Counted from the first letter of the stretch, positions 8,273-18,223 are shown. The stretch is 64,000 nt of DNA from Desulfocarbo indianensis (GCA_001184205.1 LBMP01000005.1:186001-250000), one strand, 5' to 3'. Notes: a model not told the origin generated them from the letters alone. Made by a program: numbers and translations.

Positions 8273-9469
8273 ATGCGCATCGCCATCGCCAGTTCGGGCC
8301 TGGGCCATGTAACCCGGGGCATTGAAACCTGGGCGGCCGATACCGCCCAAGCCTTGGCCGAGCACGGCGCGGACGTCTCCCTGTTCAGCGCCGGTCCTGT
8401 TGCCGGCTCCGCCACTTCCCCGGCCAGGCGGCGACCACGCGTAATATCCTGCCTGCCCAGGGGAGGTCAAGCGGCCCAGCGCCTGGCCCGGCTGGTGCCC
8501 GGCCCCTTGTGGCGCTGGGGCCTGAATTCAGCTTACGGGTGGGAGCAGTTCAGCTTTTGGCTCAGGCTGTGGCCCAGGCTCAGAGCGGGCGGCTATCATA
8601 TCCTGCACGTGCAAGACCCCATGCTGGCCTATTGGTGCTTGCGCTTCCGCCGGGCCGGCCTGCTGGGCGCCCGCGAGATTCTGGGGCATGGCACCGAGGA
8701 GCCTCTGTGGTTTCTCGCCCGCTTTCCTTTTGTGCAGCAATTGGCACCCTGGCATTTGCAAACGGCTCTGCAGGAGCTGCGCAACCAGGGCCGCGAGGCC
8801 CTCGCCTTGCACTGGACGGCCATGCCCAATTTCGTGGACACGGAACTATTCCGCCCCCGGCAAGGTGCTCCCAGCCCCTTGCGCCGCGAACTGGGCATCC
8901 CCGAGCAAGCCCTGGTGGTGGGCATTTCCGCGGCCGTGAAAAAGGAGCACAAGCGCCTGGATTATTTTGTCAAGGAAACCGCGGCCTGGCTGCAGGCCAG
9001 GGAGTCGGCGGGCCAGGGGCCGGCCCATGTGCTCATCGCCGGGGCCAGCCATTCCCAATCCGCCGGGATCATCGCCGCCGCGGAAGCCCTGCTGCCCGGA
9101 CGCGCCCACGTGCTCCTGGATCATCCCCACCAGCGCATGCCCCAGTTCTACCAGGCGCTGGACCTGTTCGTCCTGACCTCGCTTTTCGAAATGATGCCCA
9201 TCGCGGTGCTGGAGGCCCTGGCCTGCGGGCTGCCGGTGGTCTGCCACCAGCACCCGGTGCTGGCCTGGATGAACCACGCGCCCCAGGGCGGCGCTTGCCT
9301 GGACATGTCGCGGCCAGGCGCTTTGGCCGGTTTTTTATCCCGGCTGAGGCCGCAATGGCTCGCCCAGACCGGGGCCGGGGCCCGCGCCCGCGCCGAAGCC
9401 GCCTTTGCCTGTAAACCGGTCATCGCGCAATACCTGGCCTACTACAGGCGGGTATTGGCCGCGGCTTGA
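8273..9469 (+). CDS. Glycosyltransferase family 4
   Basis: 398 aa GT-B fold enzyme. The N-terminal domain begins MRIAIASSGLGHVTRGIETWA, with the glycine-rich acceptor loop; the C-terminal Rossmann domain shows PNFVDTELFRP, VGISAAVKKEHKRLDYF and the donor-binding ExxxxxE block as FEMMPIAVLEALACGLPVV. The GTG at 8252 is in frame, but ATG 8273 has GGGAG about 10 bases upstream and starts the conserved strand directly. First gene of a plus-strand run with the GT2 enzyme (8 bases between stop and next ATG) and the flippase, so it likely acts in the same glycan pathway. Confidence 0.88.
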   Translation: MRIAIASSGLGHVTRGIETWAADTAQALAEHGADVSLFSAGPVAGSATSPARRRPRVISCLPRGGQAAQRLARLVPGPLWRWGLNSAYGWEQFSFWLRLWPRLRAGGYHILHVQDPMLAYWCLRFRRAGLLGAREILGHGTEEPLWFLARFPFVQQLAPWHLQTALQELRNQGREALALHWTAMPNFVDTELFRPRQGAPSPLRRELGIPEQALVVGISAAVKKEHKRLDYFVKETAAWLQARESAGQGPAHVLIAGASHSQSAGIIAAAEALLPGRAHVLLDHPHQRMPQFYQALDLFVLTSLFEMMPIAVLEALACGLPVVCHQHPVLAWMNHAPQGGACLDMSRPGALAGFLSRLRPQWLAQTGAGARARAEAAFACKPVIAQYLAYYRRVLAAA

Positions 9470-9477
9470 GGAGGCCC

Positions 9478-10422
9478 ATGCAGCCCGGCCTGGTAAGCGT
9501 GGTGGTGCCCACCTACAACCGCGCGGACATCATCGCCCAGACCGTGGATTCCATCCTGGCGCAGACCTACGCGCCGCTGGAGGTCATCGTGGTGGACGAC
9601 GGCTCCTCGGACGCCACCGAGCAGGCGCTGCAACCCTGCCTGGCCCGCGACCAGCGGGTGCGCTACCTGGCCAAGCCCAACGGCGGCGTGGGTTCGGCCC
9701 GCAATCTGGGGATAAGCCAGGCGCGGGGTGAATTCATCGCCTTTTGCGACAGCGACGACCTTTGGCTGCCGGAAAAGCTCAGCCGGCAGATTACCTTGTT
9801 CGACGACCCGAAAGTGACCCTGGTTTATTCCGGCGTTTTGCTGCTAAAGCCCGACGGCTCCACCAGCCAGCCCCAGGGCAGGGAATTTTATGAAGGCGAT
9901 TGCTTCGCCGACCTGCTGCGGCAAAACCGGGTGCCCACCTCCACCGCGGTGGTGCGCGCCTCCGCCCTGGCGAGGAGCGGGCTTTTCAATGAACGCCGCG
10001 ATTTACAGGGAGTGGAAGACAAGCATTTATGGGCGCGCCTGGCCAGGATCGGCAGCCTGGCCGCGGTGCGCCAGCCCTTGATTCTTTACCGCCTGAGCCC
10101 GGCCAGCGTATCCTCGGACCAGGAGCGGATGCTCAAGGCCGAACTCATCTGCCTGGACGACCTGCGCGAGATTTTCGCGCCCTTGTCCGCAAGGGACCGC
10201 GAGCTTTTCCGCCAGGCCTACCGGGAGGCCTACCGCGCCTATGGGCACAACTTGTTCAACCAAAAGCTCTACCGCGCCGCGCGTGAAGCCTTTGCCAACG
10301 CCAGGCGCTTGGGGCCGTTCCACTGGCGCACCCAGCTTTATTACCGGGCCAGCTTCCTGCCGCCGGCGCTTATCCAAGGCCTCCGCCGCCTGAGAGCGGC
10401 TCTGGTGCGGGGAAGGTCATGA
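9478..10422 (+). CDS. Glycosyltransferase family 2
   Basis: 314 aa. GT-A nucleotide-sugar domain: VSVVVPTYNRADIIAQTVDS, VIVVDDGSSD, KPNGGVGSARNLGI and the metal-binding FCDSDDLW (DxD). Acceptor region around GVEDKHLWARLA (ED). Start ATG 9478 has GAGGAGG 4 bases upstream; it follows the GT4 stop closely and its own stop overlaps the next ATG by 4 bases (ATGA), indicating translational coupling. Predicted cytoplasmic membrane-associated enzyme adding one sugar to a lipid-linked glycan. Confidence 0.9.
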   Translation: MQPGLVSVVVPTYNRADIIAQTVDSILAQTYAPLEVIVVDDGSSDATEQALQPCLARDQRVRYLAKPNGGVGSARNLGISQARGEFIAFCDSDDLWLPEKLSRQITLFDDPKVTLVYSGVLLLKPDGSTSQPQGREFYEGDCFADLLRQNRVPTSTAVVRASALARSGLFNERRDLQGVEDKHLWARLARIGSLAAVRQPLILYRLSPASVSSDQERMLKAELICLDDLREIFAPLSARDRELFRQAYREAYRAYGHNLFNQKLYRAAREAFANARRLGPFHWRTQLYYRASFLPPALIQGLRRLRAALVRGRS

Positions 10423-11921
10423 TCCTCAAGAACGCGGTGATGGGCTGGACCTCCAAGGCGGTCAACTTCCTGACCGCCATTATCGCCACGCCCATTTTCA
10501 TCTCTTATCTGGGCCAATCCAGCTACGGCGCCTGGCTGCTCCTGATGAACATCTGGGTGCTCATGGCGCTTTTCGACATGGGCGTGTTCCTGGCCTTCAC
10601 CCGTTTCATCGCCCATGACCTGGCCAACGACGACCGCCAAGCCGCCCTGGCCACCGCGGCCAACTCCTTTTCCCTTTATCTCTTATTATCCCTCGCGGTG
10701 CTGCTGGCCTACCTGGGGGTGGCGTTCACCGCTGAAACCCTCTTGAACATTCCGCCGGAGATGCACAGCGCTTTCCGCTGGGCTTTGCTGCCCCTGGGCC
10801 TGACCTCGGCCTTGGGCCTGCCTTCCCGGGTTTTCGAGGGCGTGCTGTTCGCCAGGGAAAAGCTCTATTTCATCAGCTGGGTCAACCTGAGTTTCGCCTT
10901 GGCCCGCGTGGTCATCACCATCTGGTTTCTGACCCTGGGCTGGGGCCTGATGGGCATCGCCCTGGCCCATTCGCTCACCACCATGGCCGAATACATGCTC
11001 ATCAACTGGGCCGGCTGGCGGGAGATGCCTTACAAGGGCTGGGTGCGCCTGTCCTGGCATTGGCCGCTGGTGAAAAAGCTGGCCACCTACGCGCGCGACA
11101 CCATGTTCGCCCAGTTCATGGGCCGGGCGCGCGGCCAGGCCCCCAGCCTGCTGCTGGGCGCCTTGGCCAGCCCGGCGGCGGTGGCCGTCTTCGGCATCGG
11201 CCTGCGCCTGCTCAATCACGCCATGGACCTGATCAGCGCCCTGGTGGTCTCGGCCCAGCCCAGGTTTTCCTCCCTGGAATCAGCCGGCCAATACGAGACC
11301 TGGCGCGCCATCTTCCTCCGCACCACGCTCTACACCTCGTTCATCGCGGCCTATCTCTGCCTGGGCATCCTGCTGCTCTCCCGTCCCTTCATCCATCTAT
11401 GGCTGGGGCCGGATTTCGCGTTGAGCGCGCCGGTGGCCATGATCCTGGCCGCGCCCATGGGCCTCTTGATGTCGCTCTACCCTTGCGAATCGGTGATGGT
11501 GAGCCTGCACGCCCAGGGCAAGCTGGGCTGGCTGTGCCTGGCCGAGTTGGCCCTGCTTTTGGCCCTGGCCTGGTTCAGCCTGGCCAGATGGGGCGCGCTG
11601 GGCGCGGCCTGGTCGCTGGCTTTGTCCCTATTGGCCTTCCGCCCCTGGTGGCTCTCCCTGCATGTATGCCGCCGCCTGGGAATCGGCTGGGTCTGGTTCT
11701 GGACGGACACCGTGGGCAAGGTCTGGCTCAGCCAGGCCCTGGCCGGCTTGCCGCTGTTTTTCCTGCTGGGCCCCTGGACCGACCGGAGCTGGCTCCATTT
11801 CCTGTCGGGAGGTTTGCTGCTGAGCGCGCTCAGCGGCCTGCTCTTCTGGCTGGTGGCCTTGGATAGAACCGAAAGGCGTTTCTGGCTGGCCAAGCTGCGG
11901 CGAAGAGAGGCCGCGCCCTAG
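10419..11921 (+). CDS. Wzx/MATE-type polysaccharide flippase
   Basis: 500 aa membrane protein with about 12-14 hydrophobic segments, starting MILKNAVMGWTSKAVNFLTAI, typical of the polysaccharide transport (Wzx/RfbX) branch of the MOP superfamily. It would flip an undecaprenyl-linked glycan across the inner membrane. It overlaps the GT2 stop by 4 bases and ends the polysaccharide run. No polymerase, ligase or initiating sugar transferase is in view, so the locus is minimal or continues elsewhere in the genome. Confidence 0.85.
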   Translation: MILKNAVMGWTSKAVNFLTAIIATPIFISYLGQSSYGAWLLLMNIWVLMALFDMGVFLAFTRFIAHDLANDDRQAALATAANSFSLYLLLSLAVLLAYLGVAFTAETLLNIPPEMHSAFRWALLPLGLTSALGLPSRVFEGVLFAREKLYFISWVNLSFALARVVITIWFLTLGWGLMGIALAHSLTTMAEYMLINWAGWREMPYKGWVRLSWHWPLVKKLATYARDTMFAQFMGRARGQAPSLLLGALASPAAVAVFGIGLRLLNHAMDLISALVVSAQPRFSSLESAGQYETWRAIFLRTTLYTSFIAAYLCLGILLLSRPFIHLWLGPDFALSAPVAMILAAPMGLLMSLYPCESVMVSLHAQGKLGWLCLAELALLLALAWFSLARWGALGAAWSLALSLLAFRPWWLSLHVCRRLGIGWVWFWTDTVGKVWLSQALAGLPLFFLLGPWTDRSWLHFLSGGLLLSALSGLLFWLVALDRTERRFWLAKLRRREAAP

Positions 11922-11940
11922 CCCGCATATTTCATGAGGG

Positions 11941-12924
11941 CTAGCGAAAATGGCAGGCGCAGAGCCGGCCCGGCTCCACTTCCCTGAGGGGCGGCTCCTG
12001 CTGGCCGCAGATGTCCTGCCGCTCCGGGCAGCGGGGATGAAAGCGGCAGCCAGGGGGCGGAGCCAGGGGGCTGGCCACGTCGCCCTCTATGGCCGGCGGG
12101 CGGAAGCGTCTCTTGGGATCGGCCACCGGCGCGGCGGCCAGCAGGGCCTGGGTGTAGGGATGCTGGCCCTGGCCGGTATAGGCCGCGGCCGGGGCCAACT
12201 CCACGATCTTGCCCAGATACATCACCGCCACCCGGTCGGACAGATGCAGCACCACCGAGAGATCGTGGGCCACGAACAGGTAGGTCAGGCTGAAGCGCTC
12301 CTTCAGCTCCATGAGCAGGTTGAGCACCTGGGCCTGGATGGATACGTCCAGGGCGCTCACCGGCTCGTCGGCCACCACCAGGCTGGGCCGCAAGGCCAAG
12401 GCCCGGGCTATGCCGATGCGCTGGCGCTGGCCGCCGCTGAACTGGTGGGGATAGCGGCGGGCGTGCTCCGGCCGCAGGCCCACCTCCTCCAGGAGCGCCG
12501 CCACCTGACGCCCGGTCTCGGCCCTGCCGTATTTGCCGTGAATCGCAAAGGGCTCGCCCAAAAGCGACCCCACGGTGAGCCGGGGGTTGAGGCTGGTCAT
12601 GGGGTCCTGGAACACTATCTGCATCTGGCGGCGCAGGGCCTGCAATTGGCGGCGGCCGAGATCGGTGATGTCCGCGCCCTCGAAAAATACCCGGCCCGCG
12701 CTGGGGCGCAGGAGCCTCAGCGCCAGGCGGCCCAGGGTGGACTTGCCGCAGCCGCTCTCCCCCACCAGGCCCAGGACCTCGCCGGTCAGCACCGCCAGGT
12801 CCACCCCGTCCACCGCCTTCAAAAAGCGCTTGCGGGAGCCCAGAAAACCGGTGCCCACCTTGAAGCTCTTGGCCAGGCCCTCCAGCTTGAGCAGGGGCTC
12901 CGCGTTCTGATACCCCTGACTCAT
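11941..12924 (-). CDS. oppF: Oligopeptide/dipeptide ABC transporter ATPase, OppF/DppF type
   Basis: 327 aa. Walker [11 protein letters not shown]-loop [11 protein letters not shown], signature FSGGQRQR, Walker [12 protein letters not shown] and H-loop VAHDLSVV are all intact. The C-terminal Cys motif [14 protein letters not shown] is the oligopeptide/dipeptide-transporter extension. The start overlaps the OppD-type stop by 4 bases. No permease or substrate-binding protein gene is in the window, so the substrate (peptide, nickel or sugar oligomer) is undetermined. Confidence 0.9.
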   Translation of the reverse strand: MSQGYQNAEPLLKLEGLAKSFKVGTGFLGSRKRFLKAVDGVDLAVLTGEVLGLVGESGCGKSTLGRLALRLLRPSAGRVFFEGADITDLGRRQLQALRRQMQIVFQDPMTSLNPRLTVGSLLGEPFAIHGKYGRAETGRQVAALLEEVGLRPEHARRYPHQFSGGQRQRIGIARALALRPSLVVADEPVSALDVSIQAQVLNLLMELKERFSLTYLFVAHDLSVVLHLSDRVAVMYLGKIVELAPAAAYTGQGQHPYTQALLAAAPVADPKRRFRPPAIEGDVASPLAPPPGCRFHPRCPERQDICGQQEPPLREVEPGRLCACHFR

Positions 12925-13940
12925 GCCGCCAACCCCTGCCGGGTCCGCGCCCGGTCGTGATGCAGAAAACAGCGCACCTTGCGCCCCGGCGCCACCTCCA
13001 CCAGGGCCGGCTCCGCCTCCTGGCAGCGCGGGAAGCGCTGCGGGCAGCGGTCGCTGAAGGCGCAGCCCGGCGGCAGCGCGTCCGGCGCGGGCACCGTGCC
13101 GGGTATGGTGGGCAGCCGCTGGCCGCGCTTTTCCGCGCGGGCGGGCAGGCAGGCCAAAAGGCCCCTGGCGTAGGGGTGCAGGGGCTCTGCGAAAAGCTGG
13201 CCCACCTCGGCCTCCTCCACCAGGCGGCCGGTGTACATCACCGCCACCCGCTCGGCCATCTGGGCCACCACCGCCAGGTTGTGGCTGATGAGCAGAAAGG
13301 CGGCCCCGCTTTCCTCTTGCAGGCGGCGCATCAAGCCCAGGATCTGGGCCTGGATGGTCACGTCCAGGGCGGTGGTGGGTTCGTCGGCCATGACCAGGCG
13401 CGGGGTGAGCGCCAGGGCCATGGCGATCATCACCCTCTGACGCAGGCCGCCGGAAAGCTCGTGGGGATAGGCCCGCGCCCGGCGGGCCGGTTCGGGGATG
13501 CCCACCTTGGCCAGCATCTCCTCGGCCCGGGCCCAGGCCTCCCTGGCGCTCACCGCCAGGTGGGCCTGGACGGCCTCGGCCACCTGGCGTCCCACCGTGA
13601 ACACCGGGTTCAACGAGGTCATGGGCTCCTGGAAGATCATGGAGATTTCCGCGCCGCGCAGTTGGCGCAGGCGGGCGGCCGGCGCGGTGAGCAGCTCCTC
13701 GCCGTTGAAGGCTATGCTACCCCGCGCCACCTTGCCCGGCGGCGGCACCAGGCCCAGCACGCTGAGCGCGGTGAGGGACTTGCCGCAGCCGCTTTCCCCC
13801 ACCAGGCCCACCACCTGGCCGGCCCCCACCGTGAGGTCCAGGCCGTCCACCGCGGCCACCAGGGGAGGTCCGCCGGGCTCGGCCGCCTCGCGGGGAAAGG
13901 CGGTAACCAGATCGTCGATTCGCAGCAGGGGGTGCGCCAT
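12921..13940 (-). CDS. oppD: Oligopeptide/dipeptide ABC transporter ATPase, OppD/DppD type
   Basis: 339 aa. Walker [11 protein letters not shown]-loop [11 protein letters not shown], signature LSGGLRQRV, Walker [13 protein letters not shown]-loop ISHNLAVV, and the C-terminal [14 protein letters not shown] motif. It forms a coupled pair with OppF (4-base overlap). It lies 97 bases downstream of malQ in the same direction, so it may be read from the glgB-malQ transcript. A 17-codon ORF with a strong ribosome site ends six bases before its ATG. A GTP-free, ATP-driven heterodimeric motor is expected, but the membrane subunits must be encoded elsewhere. Confidence 0.9.
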   Translation of the reverse strand: MAHPLLRIDDLVTAFPREAAEPGGPPLVAAVDGLDLTVGAGQVVGLVGESGCGKSLTALSVLGLVPPPGKVARGSIAFNGEELLTAPAARLRQLRGAEISMIFQEPMTSLNPVFTVGRQVAEAVQAHLAVSAREAWARAEEMLAKVGIPEPARRARAYPHELSGGLRQRVMIAMALALTPRLVMADEPTTALDVTIQAQILGLMRRLQEESGAAFLLISHNLAVVAQMAERVAVMYTGRLVEEAEVGQLFAEPLHPYARGLLACLPARAEKRGQRLPTIPGTVPAPDALPPGCAFSDRCPQRFPRCQEAEPALVEVAPGRKVRCFLHHDRARTRQGLAA

Positions 13941-13945
13941 GGCGG

Positions 13946-13999
13946 TCAGGCCTCGTTAAAGCGGGGCGGGCGTTTCAGGTCGTCCGGGCTGGCTCCCAT
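13946..13999 (-). CDS. Possible 17-aa leader peptide ahead of oppD
   Basis: ATG at 13999 preceded by AAGGAGG with a 6-base spacer, reading MGASPDDLKRPPRFNEA then TGA at 13948-13946. It ends 5 bases before the oppD ATG (13940). The oppD start itself has no good Shine-Dalgarno, so ribosomes may arrive by termination-reinitiation from this short frame. No attenuator structure or run of one amino acid is seen. It could also be chance. Confidence 0.4.
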   Translation of the reverse strand: MGASPDDLKRPPRFNEA

Positions 14000-14037
14000 C
14001 AGCCGCCTCCTTGCGCCATCAGGCCGTGAGCCCATGG

Positions 14038-15534
14038 TCAGGCGCGCCCGTACATCTTGGTCAGCGCCTGCAGGCGAGCCTCGATCTCGGGGCTGAGCGC
14101 GTCGCCGGCCATGCGCCAGCCCCAATTGCCCTGGGAGTGGGAGGGCCGGTTCATGCGGGCCTCCGCCCCCAGGCCCAGCACGTCCTGCAGGGGAAAAATC
14201 ACGGTGTCGGCCACCGAGGCCGTCACCGCGCGCAGGGATTCCCAGGCCACGTTGTCGGCGCTCAGTTCGCGGCCCAGGTAATCGCTCAGCCGCTGCCGGG
14301 TGGCCTCGTCGGCCTCGCCCTCGAACCAGCCGCGCATGGTGTTGTTGTCGTGGGTGCCGGTGTAGGCCACGCAGTTGCGCGGGTAATTGTGGGGCTGGTA
14401 GGGGTTGTCCGGGTTGTCCTCGCCAAAGGCGAAGATAAACAGCTTCATGCCCGGCAGGCCCAGGAGGCAGAGGGTCTCGCGCACGTCGGGGGTTATGTAG
14501 CCCAAATCCTCGGCCACGATGGGCAGGGAGGGGAAGCGGCGCTGCAGCGCGCGGAAGAAATCCATGACCGGCGCTTCCCGCCAATGGCCGTTGATGGCGG
14601 TGGTTTCGTTGGCCGGAATTTCCCAATAGGCCACCAGCCCGCGGAAATGGTCGATGCGCACCAGGTCGTACAGGGCCAGGTTGCGCTCCAGGCGTTTCTG
14701 CCACCACTCATAGCCCGCCGCCCGCATGGCCTCCCAATTGAACACGGGGTTGCCCCAGAGCTGGCCCGTGGCGCTGAAATAATCCGGCGGCACCCCGGAG
14801 ACCACCTCGGGCCGCTTGTCGTGGTCCAGCTTGAACAGCTCCTGGTGGGCCCACACGTCGGCGCTGTGGAAATCAACGTAGATGGGCAGATCGCCCAGGA
14901 GGCTCACCCCGCGCCGGTTGGCATAGGCCTTGAGTTCCCGCAACTGGAGTTGGAACACGTACTGATAATAGGCCTCCTCCTCCATGCGGCCGGCCGACTC
15001 GGCCCTGGCCTGCTCCAGGGCGCCTGGGTAGCGGTCGCGCAGCTCAACCGGCCATTGGCTCCAGGGCCGGTGGTCGAAGCGTTCCACCAGGGCCTCGAAC
15101 AGGCAAAAATCATCCAGCCAATAGGCCTCCCCGGCCAGGAAGCGCTGAAAATCGTTGTCCCGCCCCTGGGTGCGCCAGTTTTGATAGGCGCGCTGGAGCA
15201 GGCCGCGCTTGAAGGACATGGCCGCGTGGTAGTCCACCTCGCCAGCCGGGAACCGGGGGCAGCCGTTCAGGTCGTCGTCATAGAGGTGGCCTTGGCGGGC
15301 CAGCCATTCCAGGCTGATGAGGAGCGGATTGCCGGCAAAGGCCGAGGAGCTGTTATAGGGCGAATTGCCCCGGCCCGGCTCGGTGGGGCAGAGGGGCAGC
15401 ATCTGCCAATAGCTCTGCGCGCTCCGCTCCAGAAAATCCACGAACTCATAGGCCTTGGGACCCAGGCCTCCCACCCCGAAGCTTCCGGGCAGGCAAGTAG
15501 GGTGCAATAATATGCCGCTGGCTCTTCTTCGCAT
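14038..15534 (-). CDS. malQ: 4-alpha-glucanotransferase (amylomaltase, GH77)
   Basis: 498 aa cytoplasmic enzyme transferring alpha-1,4-glucan segments. N-terminus RRASGILLHPTCLPG is typical. Catalytic residues are visible: nucleophile Asp in RIDHFRGL, acid/base Glu in AEDLGYITPDV, and the third Asp in YTGTHDNNTMRGWF. Length fits bacterial MalQ. It lies 167 bases downstream of glgB on the same strand, consistent with a glycogen synthesis and turnover unit, although glgA, glgC and glgP are not in view. Confidence 0.95.
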   Translation of the reverse strand: MRRRASGILLHPTCLPGSFGVGGLGPKAYEFVDFLERSAQSYWQMLPLCPTEPGRGNSPYNSSSAFAGNPLLISLEWLARQGHLYDDDLNGCPRFPAGEVDYHAAMSFKRGLLQRAYQNWRTQGRDNDFQRFLAGEAYWLDDFCLFEALVERFDHRPWSQWPVELRDRYPGALEQARAESAGRMEEEAYYQYVFQLQLRELKAYANRRGVSLLGDLPIYVDFHSADVWAHQELFKLDHDKRPEVVSGVPPDYFSATGQLWGNPVFNWEAMRAAGYEWWQKRLERNLALYDLVRIDHFRGLVAYWEIPANETTAINGHWREAPVMDFFRALQRRFPSLPIVAEDLGYITPDVRETLCLLGLPGMKLFIFAFGEDNPDNPYQPHNYPRNCVAYTGTHDNNTMRGWFEGEADEATRQRLSDYLGRELSADNVAWESLRAVTASVADTVIFPLQDVLGLGAEARMNRPSHSQGNWGWRMAGDALSPEIEARLQALTKMYGRA

Positions 15535-15700
15535 TTACCTTGCGCTTTTTCCATCGCCGGTTGCCGTTTACAGCCTTATCCCGCCGGGGGGGAGCGGGCT
15601 CTCCAACCCATCGCCGGCCCTGGCCGTCCGCCTATTCTTGGCGATGCCGGCCCAGGCCGTCAAGTGTTTGTCCAAGCCGGCCGGGGCCGCTTGCCAACGC

Positions 15701-17629
15701 TCAGCCCTGGCCAGGGTTTTCCAGCTTGAAAAACAGAATGGCCAAGGGCGGCAGGGTGAGGGATAGCGAGGCCGGCCGGCCGTGCACCGGCCGGGCGCCG
15801 GCCTCCACGCCGCCCAGATTGCCCACGCCGCTGCCGCCGTATTCCGGCGCGTCGCTGTTCAATATTTCCACCCACCTGCCGGCCCTGGGAGCGCCCACCT
15901 GATAGCCGTAGCGCGCCACCGGGGTGAAGTTGGCCGCCACCAGGATGGTGTTGGCCTCCGACGAGCTGCGGCGCAGGAGGCTCAGGGCGCTGCCGGCGGA
16001 GTCGTTGCAATCCACCCACTGGAAGCCCTCCGGGCTGAAGTCCAGTTGGTGCAGGGCCGGCTCGGCGCAGAGCAGCCGGTTTAGATCGCGCATCCAATTC
16101 TGCATGCCCTGGTGCCAGGGGTGCTCCAAGAGATGCCACTCCAGGCTCTCGTCGTGGTTCCACTCGCGGCCCTGGCCGAACTCGCCGCCCATGAACAAAA
16201 GCTTCTTGCCGGGCTGAGCGTACATGTAGCCCAAGAGCAGCCGCAGGTTGGCGAACTTCTGCCAGCCGTCGCCCGGCATCTTGTCCAGGAGCGAGCGCTT
16301 GCCGTGCACCACCTCGTCATGGCTCAAGGGCAGCACGAAGTTTTCATGAAAGGCGTACATCATGCGGAAGGTGAGCTGGTTGTGGTGATAGGAGCGGTGA
16401 ATGGGATCGTGGGACATGTAATCCAGGGTGTCGTGCATCCAGCCCATGTCCCATTTCATGCCGAAGCCCAGCCCGCCCACGTAATTGGGCCGCGAGACCA
16501 TGGGCCAGGCGGTGGATTCCTCGGCCATGGTCTGCACGTCGGGCCGGACCTGATAGATGGCCTGGTTCATCTGGCGGATGAAATCGATGGCCTCCAGGTT
16601 TTCATTGCCGCCGTATTGGTTGGGAATCCATTCGCCGTCCTCGCGGGAGTAATCCAGGTAAAGCATGGAGGCCACCGCGTCCACCCGCAGGCCGTCGGCG
16701 TGGTACGTCTCCAGCCAGAAAAGCGCGCTGGACATGAGGAAGCTTTTCACCTCGTTGCGGCCGTGATTGAAAACATAGGATTTCCAATCCGGCTGAAAGC
16801 CCTTGCGCGCGTCGGCGTGCTCATAGAGATGGGTGCCGTCGAAATAGGCCAAGCCGAATTCATCGGTGGGGAAATGGGAGGGCACCCAGTCCAGGATCAC
16901 CCCCACGCCGGCCTGGTGCAGGCTGTCCACCAGATGCATGAAATCCTGGGGCGCGCCGAAGCGGCTGGTGGGGGCGAAATAGCCGGTGGTCTGGTAGCCC
17001 CAGGAGCCGTAAAAGGGGTGCTCCATCACCGGCAGGAACTCCGCGTGGGTGAAGCCCAGGTCCTTCAGATAGGCGGGCAGCCTTTCGGCCAACTCCCGGT
17101 AGGTGAGAAAGCGGTTGTTCTCGCCCCGCATCCAGGAGCCCAGATGCATCTCGTAGATGGCCCAGGGCGCGTTCAGGGAATTGCGCCCCCGGCGTTCGGC
17201 CATCCATTGGTCGTCGTGCCAGGCGTAGGAGATGTCCCAAACCTTGGAAGCGGTTTTGGGCGGCGTCTCGGTGTGCACGGCAAAGGGATCGCATTTGTCC
17301 ACCCGGTAGCCGTGGTAGCGCGAGCGCACGTGGTATTTATAGGCGTCGCCCTGCTTGACGCCGGGCACGAAGGCCTGCCAGATTCCGCTGGAGCCGGTGG
17401 AACGCAGGGCGATGGAGCCCTTGTCCCAGCCGTTGAAATCGCCCATCACGTGGACCGACTCCGCGTCCGGAGCCCAAACCGCGAAACGCACGCCTTCCAC
17501 GCCGCCCTCGCTGGTCAGATGGCTGCCCAGCTTTTCCCACAGGCGGCTGTGGGTGCCCTCGTTGAAGAGATAGAGATCGTGCTCGCCGATAACGTGCCCG
17601 TTGGGGCCCGCCTTCTCGCTGCTTGCCAT
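15701..17629 (-). CDS. glgB: 1,4-alpha-glucan branching enzyme
   Basis: 642 aa from the ATG at 17629 (GGGAG about 10 bases upstream; a TTG nine codons earlier is also open). N-terminal CBM48 domain (FAVWAPDAESVHVMGDFNGWD region in residues 40-130), then the GH13 barrel with DGLRVDAVASMLY (nucleophile Asp), MAEESTAWP (acid Glu) and PLSHDEVVHGKRSL (third Asp), and a C-terminal beta domain ending ILFFKLEN. It makes alpha-1,6 branches in glycogen. Family length is about 630-730 aa, so this is the shorter type lacking the extra N1 domain. Confidence 0.95.
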   Translation of the reverse strand: MASSEKAGPNGHVIGEHDLYLFNEGTHSRLWEKLGSHLTSEGGVEGVRFAVWAPDAESVHVMGDFNGWDKGSIALRSTGSSGIWQAFVPGVKQGDAYKYHVRSRYHGYRVDKCDPFAVHTETPPKTASKVWDISYAWHDDQWMAERRGRNSLNAPWAIYEMHLGSWMRGENNRFLTYRELAERLPAYLKDLGFTHAEFLPVMEHPFYGSWGYQTTGYFAPTSRFGAPQDFMHLVDSLHQAGVGVILDWVPSHFPTDEFGLAYFDGTHLYEHADARKGFQPDWKSYVFNHGRNEVKSFLMSSALFWLETYHADGLRVDAVASMLYLDYSREDGEWIPNQYGGNENLEAIDFIRQMNQAIYQVRPDVQTMAEESTAWPMVSRPNYVGGLGFGMKWDMGWMHDTLDYMSHDPIHRSYHHNQLTFRMMYAFHENFVLPLSHDEVVHGKRSLLDKMPGDGWQKFANLRLLLGYMYAQPGKKLLFMGGEFGQGREWNHDESLEWHLLEHPWHQGMQNWMRDLNRLLCAEPALHQLDFSPEGFQWVDCNDSAGSALSLLRRSSSEANTILVAANFTPVARYGYQVGAPRAGRWVEILNSDAPEYGGSGVGNLGGVEAGARPVHGRPASLSLTLPPLAILFFKLENPGQG

Positions 17630-17800
17630 ATGGGTGCGGCTCCCGGTGAAAAGCAATTGATCGCGACAGACTAGTTAATAGCCTATCAGAGCCGCGCACA
17701 TCGGCAAATCAATACTTTGCCAAAACGAGCCCCTCGCGCTTGGCGCGCCATGGCGGGCGCGCCCCGGCGCGGGGCCCGCCCTAAGGCCGGGCGTCATTTT

Positions 17801-18223
17801 CTAAACCAGGTCCAATCCGTTTTGGCGGAGATAGTCCTTTATCCGCTCCCGCAAGGCGCCGGGGTCCAGGGGCGGCTGCAAGCCATAGCAGGCCTCGATG
17901 AAAGTCACCCGCCGGCAGGGCTGATTGGCCCGCCAGCAGCGGCAGGGGCCTTCCGGCGAGTAGGGATCCGGCTGGCAGGGGCCGTCGCCCGGGCAACGCC
18001 GCAAACGTTCGCTTTGCAGCTCCTCGAATATCCACCCCAGGGCCTTTTCGGCTCCCTTCAGCCGGCGCTGGGCGCCCGGCACCCTGCTTTTGGCCTGGTC
18101 CAAAACCGGCAGGCAGGCCCCCCGCAATATATCCCGCACGGCGCGGGCGATCATCTCGGCGTAAAGAGCGCTCTCCGGATGCAAGGGGGTGCCGGCGCCT
18201 CCCCCGGTCGTCAAGCTGAGCAT
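17801..18223 (-). CDS. Cys-rich conserved protein of unknown function
   Basis: 140 aa. The N-terminal half is helical (ESALYAEMIARAVRDILRG). The C-terminal half holds seven Cys, six of them within residues RCPGDGPC, GPCRCW, QPC and EACYG, suggesting a metal or Fe-S site. Another frame (17781-18242) overlaps, but the Cys pattern, the ATG at 18223 and overlap of 13 bases with the STAS gene stop (18211) favour this one. I do not recognise the family. The tight overlap suggests joint expression with the STAS protein. Confidence 0.6.
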   Translation of the reverse strand: MLSLTTGGGAGTPLHPESALYAEMIARAVRDILRGACLPVLDQAKSRVPGAQRRLKGAEKALGWIFEELQSERLRRCPGDGPCQPDPYSPEGPCRCWRANQPCRRVTFIEACYGLQPPLDPGALRERIKDYLRQNGLDLV

